A stretch of 64,000 bases of DNA from Clostridium porci (GCF_009696375.1 NZ_VUMD01000012.1:62001-126000), one strand, 5' to 3'; shown: positions 1 to 8,932, counted from the first letter of the stretch. Numbers and translations: made by a program. Notes: a model not told the origin generated them from the letters alone.

Positions 1-456
1 ATCCTCCCTTACGTGGATATTTTCTTTTGCTCTGAGGATACGGCCAGACTTACCTTTTTAAAGACAGGAACGGCCAGAGAAATGATGAAAAGCTTTACGA
101 AGGAATACCCTATTTCCATAGTAGCCTCCACTCAGAGAGTTGTCCACAGTCCCAAGCGCCATACCTTCGGTTCCCTTATCTATGATGCGGCAAAGGACGC
201 ATACTATGAGGAGGAGCCCTACAGGAATATTGAGGTAGTGGATCGGATTGGAAGCGGAGACGCTTATATTTCCGGCACCCTCTATGGACTTTTAAGCAGC
301 GGAGGTGACTGTGCCAGAGCAGTTGCCTATGGAAACGCTGCGTCAGCAGTGAAGAATACGATTCCCGGGGATCTGCCCACCTCAAATCTGGAGGAAATTG
401 AGAGGATCATAGAGGCCCACAAAGAGACCGGGGCTCAGAGCGAGATGGATCGTTAG
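1..456 (+). CDS. PfkB-family sugar kinase, C-terminal part (5' end outside window)
   Basis: The frame is open from base 1 to the TAG at 454-456, so this is the last ~151 codons of a gene that begins before the window. The C-terminal PfkB (ribokinase-like) signature is visible as DRIGSGDAYISG; the GxGD aspartate is the catalytic base of the family. Downstream AVAYGNAASAVKNTIPGD matches the nucleotide-binding end of 2-keto-3-deoxygluconate or fructokinase-type enzymes. The predicted role is ATP-dependent phosphorylation of a sugar or sugar acid in the cytosol. The substrate cannot be decided without the N-terminal half; a KDG kinase is my best guess. Confidence 0.85.
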   Translation: MLPYVDIFFCSEDTARLTFLKTGTAREMMKSFTKEYPISIVASTQRVVHSPKRHTFGSLIYDAAKDAYYEEEPYRNIEVVDRIGSGDAYISGTLYGLLSSGGDCARAVAYGNAASAVKNTIPGDLPTSNLEEIERIIEAHKETGAQSEMDR

Positions 457-527
457 AACAGGTGTAGGAAGGCTTGACTTTCGTAATCGTATTAATGCTT
501 CCTTCAGAATGATTAAGAAATTCTTTA

Positions 528-556
528 TTGGATATAGGGAGCAAATGAGCTATACT
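528..556 (+). promoter_or_regulatory. Sigma-A type promoter for the lipoprotein gene
   Basis: TTGGAT (528-533) and TATACT (551-556) are separated by 17 bases. The predicted start of transcription is about 70 bases before the TTG start at 634. Confidence 0.5.
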
Positions 557-633
557 GCTTTTGAAGATGTCAATATAAGCTGGAGAACCGGCGGCGGCCC
601 AGGGCTGCTGCCGGCGAAAAGGAGAAGAGACGA

Positions 634-1338
634 TTGAGAAAATACCAATTATATGTGGCAGGCATGTGTGCGGCAATTATATTAGGAGCCGGCGGATGTG
701 CAGCCCCCTCTAAGGGAGAGCAAGGAGTTCAGACCCAGGAGAGCCCTGCAAAGGCTTCCCAGGAGGAGGATGCGGTTGTTGAGAAGGTGACCGGCGACAT
801 TGAACCAATGGATGAGAGTGAGTCTGCGGCACTGGAGTCTCTCTGTGTATATGGGCCGGTTACAATTTTGGAGGACGGAAGCTTTTCCATTGATAATCAG
901 TCGGGTGTAAGCATGAGCGGTGAAATGATTCTTACTGTTTCAACGGAGACTACCTATATTCTGGATGCGGTTTCAGGTCTCCCGGTAAAGGCGGAGGATA
1001 TCAGGGATGGGGACGCCGTCTATGCGTACATCGGTCCGGCTATGACCACCAGCCTGCCTCCGGTGACAAATGCGGAGGTGATTTTCACCAATGTGCCGCC
1101 ACAGGGGAGAGCTCCTGAATATGTGACAATTAAGTCCATGATAACAAATGCGGACACCTCCCAGTATATCCTGACAGCGGCAGATGGGACAGAGTATACT
1201 CTGACGGAGGATTGCAATATTTTCCCGTATCTTACAAGAAATATTGTTACGCTGGATGATCTGACGGCCGGAAGGAAATGTGTGGTATGGGCGGATGAGG
1301 ATGGAAGGGTCAATAAGCTTATGCTGTTTGCCCAGTAA
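634..1338 (+). CDS. Uncharacterised lipoprotein
   Basis: The start is a TTG at 634 preceded by AAGGAG (about 619-624). The 234-residue product opens with a basic then hydrophobic stretch ending GAGGC, so Cys22 is a plausible lipidation site and the protein would sit on the outer face of the membrane. A Glu/Ser-rich linker follows (about residues 25-70). The rest is a beta-rich region in which two similar units can be seen: residues about 105-135 (TTYILDAVSGLPV, then a DGDAVYAYIG turn) and about 185-225 (TEYTLTEDCNIF, then AGRKCVVWADEDG). I do not recognise a named family beyond this. It stands alone between the sugar kinase and a convergent ABC operon. Confidence 0.8.
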   Translation: MRKYQLYVAGMCAAIILGAGGCAAPSKGEQGVQTQESPAKASQEEDAVVEKVTGDIEPMDESESAALESLCVYGPVTILEDGSFSIDNQSGVSMSGEMILTVSTETTYILDAVSGLPVKAEDIRDGDAVYAYIGPAMTTSLPPVTNAEVIFTNVPPQGRAPEYVTIKSMITNADTSQYILTAADGTEYTLTEDCNIFPYLTRNIVTLDDLTAGRKCVVWADEDGRVNKLMLFAQ

Positions 1339-1386
1339 TTGAGGGTTATGGAAGAACTGTTAGCTGCTTTCGGCCCTCAGAATTAA

Positions 1387-1434
1387 GGCGGGGGTAAAAT
1401 CCGGTTTTTTGGATCTTATCCCTGCCTGTTTTTT
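1387..1434 (+). terminator. Intrinsic terminator after the lipoprotein gene
   Basis: The arms around GGGGTAA and TTATCCC, closed by GGC/GCC, form a long imperfect stem followed by TGTTTTTT. It lies between convergent genes and could also serve the minus-strand ABC operon. Confidence 0.7.
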
Positions 1435-1468
1435 ATGTTTGTCAATATGGAATGAAGATGATATGCTG

Positions 1469-2242
1469 CTAGTTCCCGCATTCAATGCTTATCTCATTAA
1501 ATTTATCTAGAATATCTTCAATACAGATGGTCTTTTTTTCCTCCCCATCCTTGTCAATAATCGCCTGCCCCTGGTGCATCATAAGAAGGCGGTCGCCGTA
1601 TTCTACTGCATAGCGCAGATTGTGGGTGACCATAATGGTAGTCAGGTGCTTTTTCTTTACTATCTTATCTGTCAGCTCCATAATGGTTTCGGCAGTTTTT
1701 GGGTCCAGAGCAGCTGTGTGCTCGTCCAGTATCAGAAATTCAATGGGCGTCATGGTGGACATGAGAAGGGCCATAGCCTGGCGCTGGCCTCCAGAGAGAA
1801 CCCCTACCTTTACATGCAGCTTATCCTCCAGTCCAAGCCCCAAAGATCTGAGAGACTCGCGGTAGTAATCCAGTCTCTGTCTGTTGGTTCCACGGCGTAG
1901 ATTAAAGGGCCTGCCCTTATTATCGGCAAGGGACATATTTTCCAGAATCGTCATGGAAGGGCAGGTACCCATAGCTGGATTCTGGTACACCCGTCCGATT
2001 CGACGCTGGCGTTTGTATTCCGGCATGCGGGTAATATCCTGACTGCCGATGGAGATAGAGCCGCTGTCCAGGGGAATACTGCCGCAGATAAGATTCAGCA
2101 AGGTAGTTTTGCCCGACCCGTTGCTGCCTACTACGGATACAAACTGATGATCTGCAACGGTAAGGCTGAAATCATCAAAGATACAGGATTCATTTACCGT
2201 ACCGGCGTTATAATGTTTGGAAATATGTGTAAGCTTAAGCAT
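1469..2242 (-). CDS. trpZ: ABC transporter ATP-binding protein, probable tryptophan uptake (TrpZ-like)
   Basis: This 257-residue ABC ATPase has Walker A GSNGSGKTT (about residues 39-47), signature LSGGQRQA, Walker B ending LILDEHTAALD, and the switch His in TIMVTHN. It belongs to the family paired with COG4120 permeases and COG2984 binding proteins. An AAGGTG ribosome site precedes the ATG. The start overlaps the end of the permease gene by 8 bases, so the two are translationally coupled. As last gene of a Trp T-box operon it most likely powers tryptophan or indole-compound uptake; that substrate comes from the leader, not from the ATPase sequence. Confidence 0.88.
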   Translation of the reverse strand: MLKLTHISKHYNAGTVNESCIFDDFSLTVADHQFVSVVGSNGSGKTTLLNLICGSIPLDSGSISIGSQDITRMPEYKRQRRIGRVYQNPAMGTCPSMTILENMSLADNKGRPFNLRRGTNRQRLDYYRESLRSLGLGLEDKLHVKVGVLSGGQRQAMALLMSTMTPIEFLILDEHTAALDPKTAETIMELTDKIVKKKHLTTIMVTHNLRYAVEYGDRLLMMHQGQAIIDKDGEEKKTICIEDILDKFNEISIECGN

Positions 2243-3182
2243 GGCTTTTCACCTTCTTTCCTCTGGAGGAGCTTGCTACCAGAATAATCAGGAACAGGAT
2301 GGATGTGATCAGCTTTAGATCCGAGGCAGCCACAGGGAAGGAGATAGTCACCCTTCCGAGGCGTATGGCTACATCACCGAGGGACAATGCCAGCGAGACG
2401 CAGGCCTTGTAGACGATGGAGCCAATAATAACAGCAGTGGTAGACGCTACAAATCCAAAGCGCTTTAATAGCTGGGTTCCGATAATTACATTAGCAAGAC
2501 CTATGACAATGGTTCCGGTGCTTACAGAAGCCTCGAAAAATCTCTGCTGCTGGCAATAAATACTGCCTGCCAGGGCTGCGAAGCCGTTGGCAATAGCGAG
2601 TCCTATGATTTTCACAGAACCCTTATCCTTAGCCAGGGAGGTAACTAAAACATCGTTGTCCCCTACAGCCCGTAAGAGATAACCGGATCGGGTTTTTAAG
2701 TATGCGTCCAGAAGGAGCTTGCAGATAACTACAATCAAAAACAGGATTATGGTTACGGTGTAAGGCTTGAAAGCTTCAGGCACAATACGCTGTAAAACTT
2801 CATTGATGAAAACTGTGTTTTTGCCGAAAAAGGGAAGGTTGGCCTGCCCGGCAATCCGAAGATTAATGGAGTAGAGGGCAGTCATGACGATAATTCCTGA
2901 TAGTAAATCCCGGACCTTAAGTTTTACATGAATTAGCCCTGTGACACATCCAGCCAGGGCTCCTGCCCCAAAGGAGAGAAACAGGGCGGCTACAGGATTA
3001 AGAAAACCTATAAAGGGAAAACCCTTTGCGATACCCGCAGCGGTCAGAGCTGCTCCAAGGGGAAAGGTGCCGTCTACCGACAGATCTGGGAAATCCAGAA
3101 TTTTATAGGTGATATATACGCCCAGCGCCATAATAGCATAAATCAGTCCTTCTTCAAATATACCAAATAGTATCGTTGTCAT
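2235..3182 (-). CDS. trpY: ABC transporter permease, probable tryptophan uptake (TrpY-like)
   Basis: The product is a 315-residue integral membrane protein with about eight hydrophobic segments and the inward loop typical of branched-chain-amino-acid-type permeases (BPD_transp_2 family). GLANVIIGTQLLKRFGF lies in the conserved region before the last helices. The ATG at 3182 has a GGAGG 7 bases upstream. It follows the binding-protein gene after a 91-base gap holding a strong stem-loop, and overlaps the ATPase gene at its 3' end. It forms the channel of the transporter whose specificity is inferred from the Trp T-box. Confidence 0.87.
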   Translation of the reverse strand: MTTILFGIFEEGLIYAIMALGVYITYKILDFPDLSVDGTFPLGAALTAAGIAKGFPFIGFLNPVAALFLSFGAGALAGCVTGLIHVKLKVRDLLSGIIVMTALYSINLRIAGQANLPFFGKNTVFINEVLQRIVPEAFKPYTVTIILFLIVVICKLLLDAYLKTRSGYLLRAVGDNDVLVTSLAKDKGSVKIIGLAIANGFAALAGSIYCQQQRFFEASVSTGTIVIGLANVIIGTQLLKRFGFVASTTAVIIGSIVYKACVSLALSLGDVAIRLGRVTISFPVAASDLKLITSILFLIILVASSSRGKKVKSHA

Positions 3183-3235
3183 GATGTTCCTCCAGGAGTT
3201 TCGAAATCAACAGGATAAGTCCTTTTATACGTTTA

Positions 3236-3266
3236 CAGGCAGCCCACAAACTCGGCCGGCTGCCTG
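3236..3266 (-). promoter_or_regulatory. Intercistronic stem-loop between binding-protein and permease genes
   Basis: CAGGCAGCC (3236-3244) and GGCTGCCTG (3258-3266) form a perfect 9-bp stem with a 13-base loop. There is no U-run after it. Such hairpins after binding-protein genes commonly protect the upstream message and give more binding protein than permease; that role is inferred here. Confidence 0.55.
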
Positions 3267-3273
3267 CGGTATC

Positions 3274-4380
3274 TTACTGGGAGATGGAATCAAACATCTG
3301 GGCGGCATTGTCTGTAAGGGTTTGCGGAAGTGTGATTCCAAGGCTTTCAGCCACCTGTGTATTGCCGTAGAAGGCAGCCTCCTTAATGGTTTCATAGTTC
3401 ATGTCGCTGGCTTTCTTTTCTCCCTTTAAAACCTGGGCAGCCATTTTTCCTGTCTGCTTTCCAAGCTGGATGTAATCCAGACCCATCGCTGCCAGGCAGC
3501 CGATTTTTACTTGCTCAACCTCGCTGCCGAATACAGGAATGTTTTTGGCTGCCGCCTTATCCAGAATAACAGGCAGGGAAGCTACAACGGTATTGTCCGT
3601 CAGGTTGGTGATGCAGTCGACTTTAGGAATGAGGACATCTGCTGCCAGTGATACGTCGGCAGAGGAGGAAATTCCTGAATCCACAATCTCAAAGCCGTAA
3701 TCAGGAGCAAGGGCCTTATACTCCGCAATGGCAGATTCGGAATTTACCTCGCTGGTGGTGTACATGATACCGATGGTTTTTGCCTCTGGAAGAATTTCCC
3801 GAATCATCTTAAGCTGCTGCTCTACAGGAAGCTTGTCGCTGGTGCCGGTGATGTCTCCCACCGGCGCTCCGTCCTCTGTGGCAAGCTCGGCAGCGATTGG
3901 ATCTGTAACGGCAGTGAAGATAACCGGTATGTTGGACTTGATGGAAACACCGTATTCAGCCTGAGCCATAGGCGTAGCAATGCCGCACATCAAGTCTACT
4001 CCCTTGCCTGCGAAATTGGTGGCAATCTGGCTGGCAGTTCCTCCGTCCGCCTGGGCATTCTTATAGAGGACAGTCAGGTTTTTGCCTTCCTCGATTCCCT
4101 CCTCAGCCAGCCCTAAAAGGAAACCTTCACGGCAGTTGTCTAAGGAGCCATGCTCCGCAAACTGTCCGATACCGATGACGTATCCAGATTCAGAGCCGGT
4201 CTGTCTGTTTTCAGAAGAGGACTGGGAGGCTTCAGCTTCTGCCTGGGAGGTTTCTTCAGAAGACGCTGCGGTTCCAGATTCTGTCTGCAGGGATGTCTCT
4301 GTAGGGGCAATTGAGATGCAGCCTGTTAAAAGGGACGCACCTAAAGCAGCAGTTAAAAGCATAGCAATCGTTTTTTTCAT
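3274..4380 (-). CDS. trpX: ABC transporter substrate-binding lipoprotein, probable tryptophan-binding (TrpX-like)
   Basis: I chose the ATG at 4380 over a longer upstream frame because AAGGAGG sits 9 bases before it, and the protein then begins with a clean lipoprotein signal: MKKTIAMLL then LLTGC, with Cys21 as the lipidated residue. A Ser/Glu/Ala-rich linker (about residues 30-65) leads to the ABC_sub_bind fold of COG2984 (PF04392 type), recognisable by VIGIGQFAEH near the start of the mature domain and PIAAELATED further on. The mature domain is extracellular. It is first in the T-box operon and would give the transporter its specificity. Family members are often labelled 'uncharacterised'; the tryptophan assignment rests on the TGG specifier upstream. 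Confidence 0.88.
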   Translation of the reverse strand: MKKTIAMLLTAALGASLLTGCISIAPTETSLQTESGTAASSEETSQAEAEASQSSSENRQTGSESGYVIGIGQFAEHGSLDNCREGFLLGLAEEGIEEGKNLTVLYKNAQADGGTASQIATNFAGKGVDLMCGIATPMAQAEYGVSIKSNIPVIFTAVTDPIAAELATEDGAPVGDITGTSDKLPVEQQLKMIREILPEAKTIGIMYTTSEVNSESAIAEYKALAPDYGFEIVDSGISSSADVSLAADVLIPKVDCITNLTDNTVVASLPVILDKAAAKNIPVFGSEVEQVKIGCLAAMGLDYIQLGKQTGKMAAQVLKGEKKASDMNYETIKEAAFYGNTQVAESLGITLPQTLTDNAAQMFDSISQ

Positions 4381-4408
4381 AATCTCGTTCCTCCTTGTAT
4401 ATAGATAA

Positions 4409-4680
4409 TAAAAAAGCCCCAATCACAGATTTGCTGTAATTGAGACGAATAAACATCCGCGGTGCCACTCAAATTGACTTAAAGTCCACTTTACACATAC
4501 TATCATATGTGCCGCGCTGGTAACGGCTGCGGAAGCCGTCAGTCCCTACAGATTCCCATCATTCAGAACTGCCCTCAAAAGTCCATTCAGCTGCCAGCCC
4601 TTATACCGCAATCCCACCGCCTGCGGCTCTCTGCCATAATGCTTTGGAAGCTTACTCCTCTTTCTCAACGGTTTATCTTA
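4409..4680 (-). promoter_or_regulatory. T-box riboswitch, tryptophan specifier (TGG)
   Basis: Read on the minus strand, the leader has AGTAAGCT near its start, a Stem I with AGAGAG and GGTGGGATTGCGG elements, and the conserved antiterminator bulge AGTGGCACCGCGG (within 4451-4469). A terminator stem follows (4420-4445, CTCAATTACAG pairing with CTGTGATTGGGG, then a T-run). In the specifier loop the context is GAA-TGG-A, with TGG at 4583-4585; AGCT on each side pairs to close the loop. TGG is the Trp codon, so uncharged tRNA-Trp would switch the transporter operon on. Confidence 0.9.
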
Positions 4681-4684
4681 TGGT

Positions 4685-4713
4685 ATCTTAATACACGGGA
4701 GAGGATTTGTCAA
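4685..4713 (-). promoter_or_regulatory. Promoter of the Trp T-box operon
   Basis: On the minus strand TTGACA (4708-4713) and TAAGAT (4685-4690) are 17 bases apart, immediately upstream of the T-box leader. Confidence 0.75.
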
Positions 4714-4942
4714 TAAGTAATTTTGATTTTCCGTGATCTTCCAGCATACAAAAAGTGCTACCATAGTTTGAAAATCTGTGGTAAACTGAAACTGGAACGA
4801 TTCATTCATCTTTATGTGCCTGGGAAATGCCAAAAAGCCATGAAAATGCTTTAAGGGCTATTAGATGCGCCAGATTGTAATCGGATCATTCTATGGAACA
4901 GAGCAAGCAAAGACAGAATTACCACAGCGAGGGGGATATATG

Positions 4943-5578
4943 ATGAAAGAGAAGCATTTTGTAATTACCATTGAGCGCCAGTACGGCAGCGGAGGAAGAC
5001 TGACAGGAAAACGTCTGGCCGATGAGCTGGGAATCCATTTTTATGACGAGGAAATCCTTAAGGTGACTTCGGAAACCAGTGCCATTGGAGAGCAGTACTT
5101 CCGTCTGGCCGATGAGAGGGCAGGGAACAACCTGCTGTACCGCATTGTCACGGGAATGAAGCCGGAGCTTACGGAGCCGGATAAGAACGGTCATAAAATT
5201 ACCTCTCCTGAGAATCTGTTCCGCTTCCAGTCCTCGGTTATCCGCAGGCTGGCAGCAGAGGAATCCTGCGTTATTGTGGGACGCTGCGGCAATTATGTCC
5301 TTCAGGATCAAATGGATCATGTGATACGCATCTTTGTATATGCGGACACTGTTACGAGGATACACAGAATTATGGACGTGGATAAGGTGGATGAGGCAGA
5401 GGCCCTCCGCAGGATGAAGCGTATTGACAAGGAAAGAACCGAGTATCACCGCTACTTTACAGGCAGGGAGTGGATGGATATGGAAAACTATGACCTTCCT
5501 GTCAATGCAAGCCGCATAGACTATGAGCAGATGATACAGCTGATTAAGGATTATCTTGTGCTTAGGGGATATTTGTAG
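4943..5578 (+). CDS. Cytidylate kinase-like family protein
   Basis: The start is one of two adjacent ATGs (4940, 4943); GAGGGGG at 4929-4935 fits the second better, at 7 bases. The ~211-residue protein begins FVITIERQYGSGGR, the altered P-loop of the cytidylate kinase-2 family (PF13189), followed by GKRLADELGIHFYD. VIVGRCGNYVL and the Arg-rich lid RRMKRIDKERTEYHRYF are further matches. This family is structurally an NMP kinase, but the cellular substrate of these stand-alone forms is not established. A longer frame starts at 4865 but has no ribosome site. Confidence 0.8.
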   Translation: MKEKHFVITIERQYGSGGRLTGKRLADELGIHFYDEEILKVTSETSAIGEQYFRLADERAGNNLLYRIVTGMKPELTEPDKNGHKITSPENLFRFQSSVIRRLAAEESCVIVGRCGNYVLQDQMDHVIRIFVYADTVTRIHRIMDVDKVDEAEALRRMKRIDKERTEYHRYFTGREWMDMENYDLPVNASRIDYEQMIQLIKDYLVLRGYL

Positions 5579-5655
5579 AGGTACAGAAGAAAAGGGGGCA
5601 ACCGGGCTTTCCTTGCTCCGAAAGCCCCTAACTATAAATGACAGAGGTAGAACAT

Positions 5656-6432
5656 ATGAGCAGTATATTGGCGGGAATCATGATTCCCTTTATAGGAACC
5701 ACCGCAGGCGCGGCCTGTGTTTTTTTTCTGAAGAATTCTTTAAAAGCCTGGGTGCAAAAGGCGTTTCTGGGCTTTGCTTCCGGCGTGATGGTAGCCGCTT
5801 CCGTCTGGTCCCTGCTGATTCCGGCTATGAATATGAGTGAAGGCATGGGAAGGCTGGCATTTGTGCCGGCCGCGGCAGGATTTTCTCTGGGAATCGCATT
5901 TTTGCTGTTACTGGATGAGTTTATCCCCCATCTACATATAGATACCCAGGAGCCGGAGGGGCCAAAGAGCAGCCTTAAGAAAAGCACAATGCTGGTTCTG
6001 GCGGTGACTCTTCACAATATACCGGAGGGAATGGCTGTAGGCGTAGCCTTTGCGGGCCTTATGTCGGAAAACGGAACCATTACTATGGCCGGGGCTTTGG
6101 CGCTTTCCATTGGCATTGCCCTTCAGAATTTTCCGGAAGGAGCGATTATTTCCCTGCCTTTAAAGGAGGCGGTAGGAAAGGGGAAAGCCTTTGCCTATGG
6201 AACGCTGTCTGGAATTGTGGAGCCGCTGGGGGCTGCGCTTATGCTGATGCTTACCGATTTTTTAGGACCTGCCCTTCCCGGCTTCCTGGCCTTTGCGGCA
6301 GGAGCTATGATTTACGTGGTGGTGGAGGAACTGATACCGGAGTCCGCAAGCGGCCCCCATTCCAACGTAGCTACCATTGGATTTGCACTGGGCTTTGTGG
6401 CAATGATGATTCTGGATGTGGCTTTAGGATAA
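5656..6432 (+). CDS. ZIP family divalent metal transporter
   Basis: The 258-residue membrane protein contains the two ZIP signatures: HNIPEGMAVGVAF in TM4 and NFPEGAIISLP in TM5, whose His/Asn/Glu residues form the metal site. About eight hydrophobic segments are visible. The loop after TM3 is short and contains HLHID, so a small His cluster is present. I prefer the ATG at 5656, which has GAGGT 7 bases upstream; the ATG at 5638 has none. The predicted role is uptake of Zn2+ or a related metal. A hairpin of GGGCTTTC and GAAAGCCC (about 5605-5626) lies just upstream. Confidence 0.88.
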   Translation: MSSILAGIMIPFIGTTAGAACVFFLKNSLKAWVQKAFLGFASGVMVAASVWSLLIPAMNMSEGMGRLAFVPAAAGFSLGIAFLLLLDEFIPHLHIDTQEPEGPKSSLKKSTMLVLAVTLHNIPEGMAVGVAFAGLMSENGTITMAGALALSIGIALQNFPEGAIISLPLKEAVGKGKAFAYGTLSGIVEPLGAALMLMLTDFLGPALPGFLAFAAGAMIYVVVEELIPESASGPHSNVATIGFALGFVAMMILDVALG

Positions 6433-6461
6433 AAGCGGCGCTGCTTTCCTTTTGCCGGCGT

Positions 6462-7739
6462 TTACTGCGCCAGCTTTGCTAAATCCCGATAAAATCCGGG
6501 ATAAGAAATATTCACGCAGTCGCTGTCTATAATTTTAGTCGTTCCCTCTGCGCACAGACCGGCTATGGCGAAGGTCATGGCAATCCGATGATCCTTATGG
6601 CTGTGGATAACAGTGCCTTTAAGGGGGCGGCCTCCCCGGATTATCATGCCGTCCTCTGTCTCTGTCACATCTGCCCCCATAGCCTGGAGATTTTTCGTCA
6701 TAACTGAGATCCGGTTAGATTCCTTTACCTTAAGCTCCGCTGCATCCTGAATGATCGTTTCACCCTGGGCAAAGCAGGCCATAGCCGCGATGACAGGCAG
6801 CTCGTCAATAAGGGTTGGGATAATGGCTCCTCCAATGCGTGTGCCGTGAAGGCTTCCGTGACGCACTAAAATATCAGCGGTAGGCTCCTCCTCCTGCCCT
6901 TTGAGGTTGAGAAACTGGATGTCCGCCCCCATTTCCCGGCAGACCCGAATCAGTCCGTCCCTGGTTGGGTTAACGCCCACATTTTTAATTAGTATCTCGG
7001 ACCCAGGAGCCATGAGGCCTGCGCAAATAAAATAGGCGGCGGAGGATATATCCCCGGGAACGGTTAGCTGTCTGCCGTAAAGCTCTGGGGTAGGTTTGAT
7101 TGCGGCCGAATTTTCGCCCAGGGAAACCTCGGCTCCAAAGAGCTTAAGCATACGTTCCGTATGATTCCGTGACACATAGGGCTCAGCTACACGGGTGGTT
7201 CCCTCTGCATAGAGACCAGCCAGCAGGATAGCGGACTTTACCTGAGCAGACGCAACCTGGGATTTATAATCAATGCCGTGAAGAGGTCTACCTTCAATCA
7301 GCAGAGGAGCGCATCCGTTGTCTCTTTCACTTATAAGTGAAGCCCCCATCATAGAAAGAGGCTCTATAATCCGTTTCATGGGCCGTTTTTGTATGGATTC
7401 GTCCCCGGTCAGCGCGGCGTCAAAATTCTGAGCGCAGAGAATTCCTGATATGAGACGGGCAGTGGTACCGCTATTGCCGCAATTCAGAACGGCTCCTGGC
7501 TTTTTCAGACCATGAAGCCCATTGCCGTGAACCACAACCACCTCTCCTTTATTTTCGATGGAGACGCCCATCTGTTGAAAGCAGGAGATGGTAGAGAGGC
7601 AGTCTGCTCCTTGAAGGAAATTGTGAATTTCTGTATCGCCCTTTGCAATAGAGCCCAACATAACAGCCCGATGGGAGATAGACTTATCTCCGGGAACGGT
7701 CATTTCTCCTTTTAGCCCTGTGTTTTTTTTGATTTCCAT
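6462..7739 (-). CDS. aroA: 3-phosphoshikimate 1-carboxyvinyltransferase (EPSP synthase)
   Basis: The 425-residue length is typical. The N-terminal VPGDKSISHRAVMLGS carries the phosphate-binding Lys/Ser/His/Arg. GNSGTTARLISG is the PEP-site motif, VSRNHTERML binds shikimate-3-phosphate and IDELPVIAAMACFA contains the catalytic Asp. The enzyme condenses shikimate-3-phosphate with PEP on the way to chorismate. AAGGAG stands 9 bases before the ATG. It is the third gene of aroF-tyrA-aroA, 24 bases after tyrA. Confidence 0.97.
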   Translation of the reverse strand: MEIKKNTGLKGEMTVPGDKSISHRAVMLGSIAKGDTEIHNFLQGADCLSTISCFQQMGVSIENKGEVVVVHGNGLHGLKKPGAVLNCGNSGTTARLISGILCAQNFDAALTGDESIQKRPMKRIIEPLSMMGASLISERDNGCAPLLIEGRPLHGIDYKSQVASAQVKSAILLAGLYAEGTTRVAEPYVSRNHTERMLKLFGAEVSLGENSAAIKPTPELYGRQLTVPGDISSAAYFICAGLMAPGSEILIKNVGVNPTRDGLIRVCREMGADIQFLNLKGQEEEPTADILVRHGSLHGTRIGGAIIPTLIDELPVIAAMACFAQGETIIQDAAELKVKESNRISVMTKNLQAMGADVTETEDGMIIRGGRPLKGTVIHSHKDHRIAMTFAIAGLCAEGTTKIIDSDCVNISYPGFYRDLAKLAQ

Positions 7740-7763
7740 GAAATAAACTCCTTCTGGTATTGT

Positions 7764-8909
7764 TTACATCCGAAACATTTCATACTTATATTTTTCCATC
7801 TGTTTCCAGGCTGCCTCCATGGCAGCCTCATCATAGAAGGCGATTTTGAGAACTCCCTCGCCCCTCTCCCGGTTGTTGTTAATACCAATATTTTTTATGC
7901 TGATTCCCTTGGCTGCAAGAATGACGGAAATGGTAGAGATTGCGCCGACCTCATCCGCCACATCTACGGTAAATTCGTAGGAGGGCTCTACAGATCCCTT
8001 GGCCCGATCCGATATGGAATTTCGGTAATCCCTGGAGGTTTCAAAAAGCCGGCAGATGGTTTGGCTGTCATGACTCTTTACGGCTTTTAGAACCCTGGTG
8101 AGAGAGGAGATATAAGCTTCCAGAATTTCCCCAATCGGAGCTGCATTGGTCATGCATATTTGCTCCCACATTTCAGGAGAGGAGGAGGCGATTCTGGTTA
8201 TGTCCTTAAAGCCTCCGGCAGCTACCTGTTTCATGATTCCAGCTTCTGTATCATGCTCTCGTACCAGGTTCACAAGGCTGGAGGCCACCAGGTGCGGGAG
8301 ATGGCTGATGGCAGCTACCACCTTATCGTGCTCTTTGTAGTCCAGAACCAGAGGAATTGCTCCGATAGCCTCAGCTACAGCCACGATTCTCCGCCCATTT
8401 TGATCCAGATGCTCCCAGGCCCTCTGGCTTACTCCCTTGTCCCAGCCCATAGAAGGAGTGATGATATAGTAAGCATTTTCCAGAAGATGGTCGGTAGAAT
8501 GTTCGTATCCGGTTTTCTCGGAGCCTGCCATGGGATGACCTCCCACAAAGACATCTGAAAGTCCCTGTTTGAGAATCTCTTCGTGAATCTCCCCTTTGGT
8601 GCTTCCTACATCCGTAAGAAGCGCCCCCTCCTTCAGGAAGGGGCGAAGCTCGGAGAGATACTGGGCATTATACTCCACAGGGGTGCAGAGAAAAATCAGA
8701 TCACATTCTCGTAAATGTTCGTCAATGCCATCCAGAATTACATCGATCACACCGTCATGTTTGGCCTGCTCCAGACGGGAACGAGTGCGCATGTAGGCCA
8801 TAATTTTAATATCCGGTCTGGAGCGCTTTAAACCTCTGGCAATGGAGCCGCCGATCAGTCCCAGGCCGATAAAGCCTATTACAGAATCTTCCATCCTCAG
8901 TTTTTCCAT
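7764..8909 (-). CDS. tyrA: Prephenate dehydrogenase with C-terminal ACT domain
   Basis: The 381-residue protein has an NAD-binding Rossmann start IGFIGLGLIGGSIARGL, then DVGSTKGEIHEEIL and GGHPMAGSEKTGYEH, where the His/Ser residues contact prephenate. The second half is the helical dimerisation domain with HKVVAAISHLPH. Residues from about 310 onward form an ACT domain, the usual site for feedback by tyrosine. It converts prephenate to 4-hydroxyphenylpyruvate. AAAGGAGAGCAAGGA precedes the ATG at 8909. It lies between aroF and aroA with gaps of 23 and 24 bases. Confidence 0.95.
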   Translation of the reverse strand: MEKLRMEDSVIGFIGLGLIGGSIARGLKRSRPDIKIMAYMRTRSRLEQAKHDGVIDVILDGIDEHLRECDLIFLCTPVEYNAQYLSELRPFLKEGALLTDVGSTKGEIHEEILKQGLSDVFVGGHPMAGSEKTGYEHSTDHLLENAYYIITPSMGWDKGVSQRAWEHLDQNGRRIVAVAEAIGAIPLVLDYKEHDKVVAAISHLPHLVASSLVNLVREHDTEAGIMKQVAAGGFKDITRIASSSPEMWEQICMTNAAPIGEILEAYISSLTRVLKAVKSHDSQTICRLFETSRDYRNSISDRAKGSVEPSYEFTVDVADEVGAISTISVILAAKGISIKNIGINNNRERGEGVLKIAFYDEAAMEAAWKQMEKYKYEMFRM

Positions 8910-8932
8910 TCCTTGCTCTCCTTTACTCTCCT

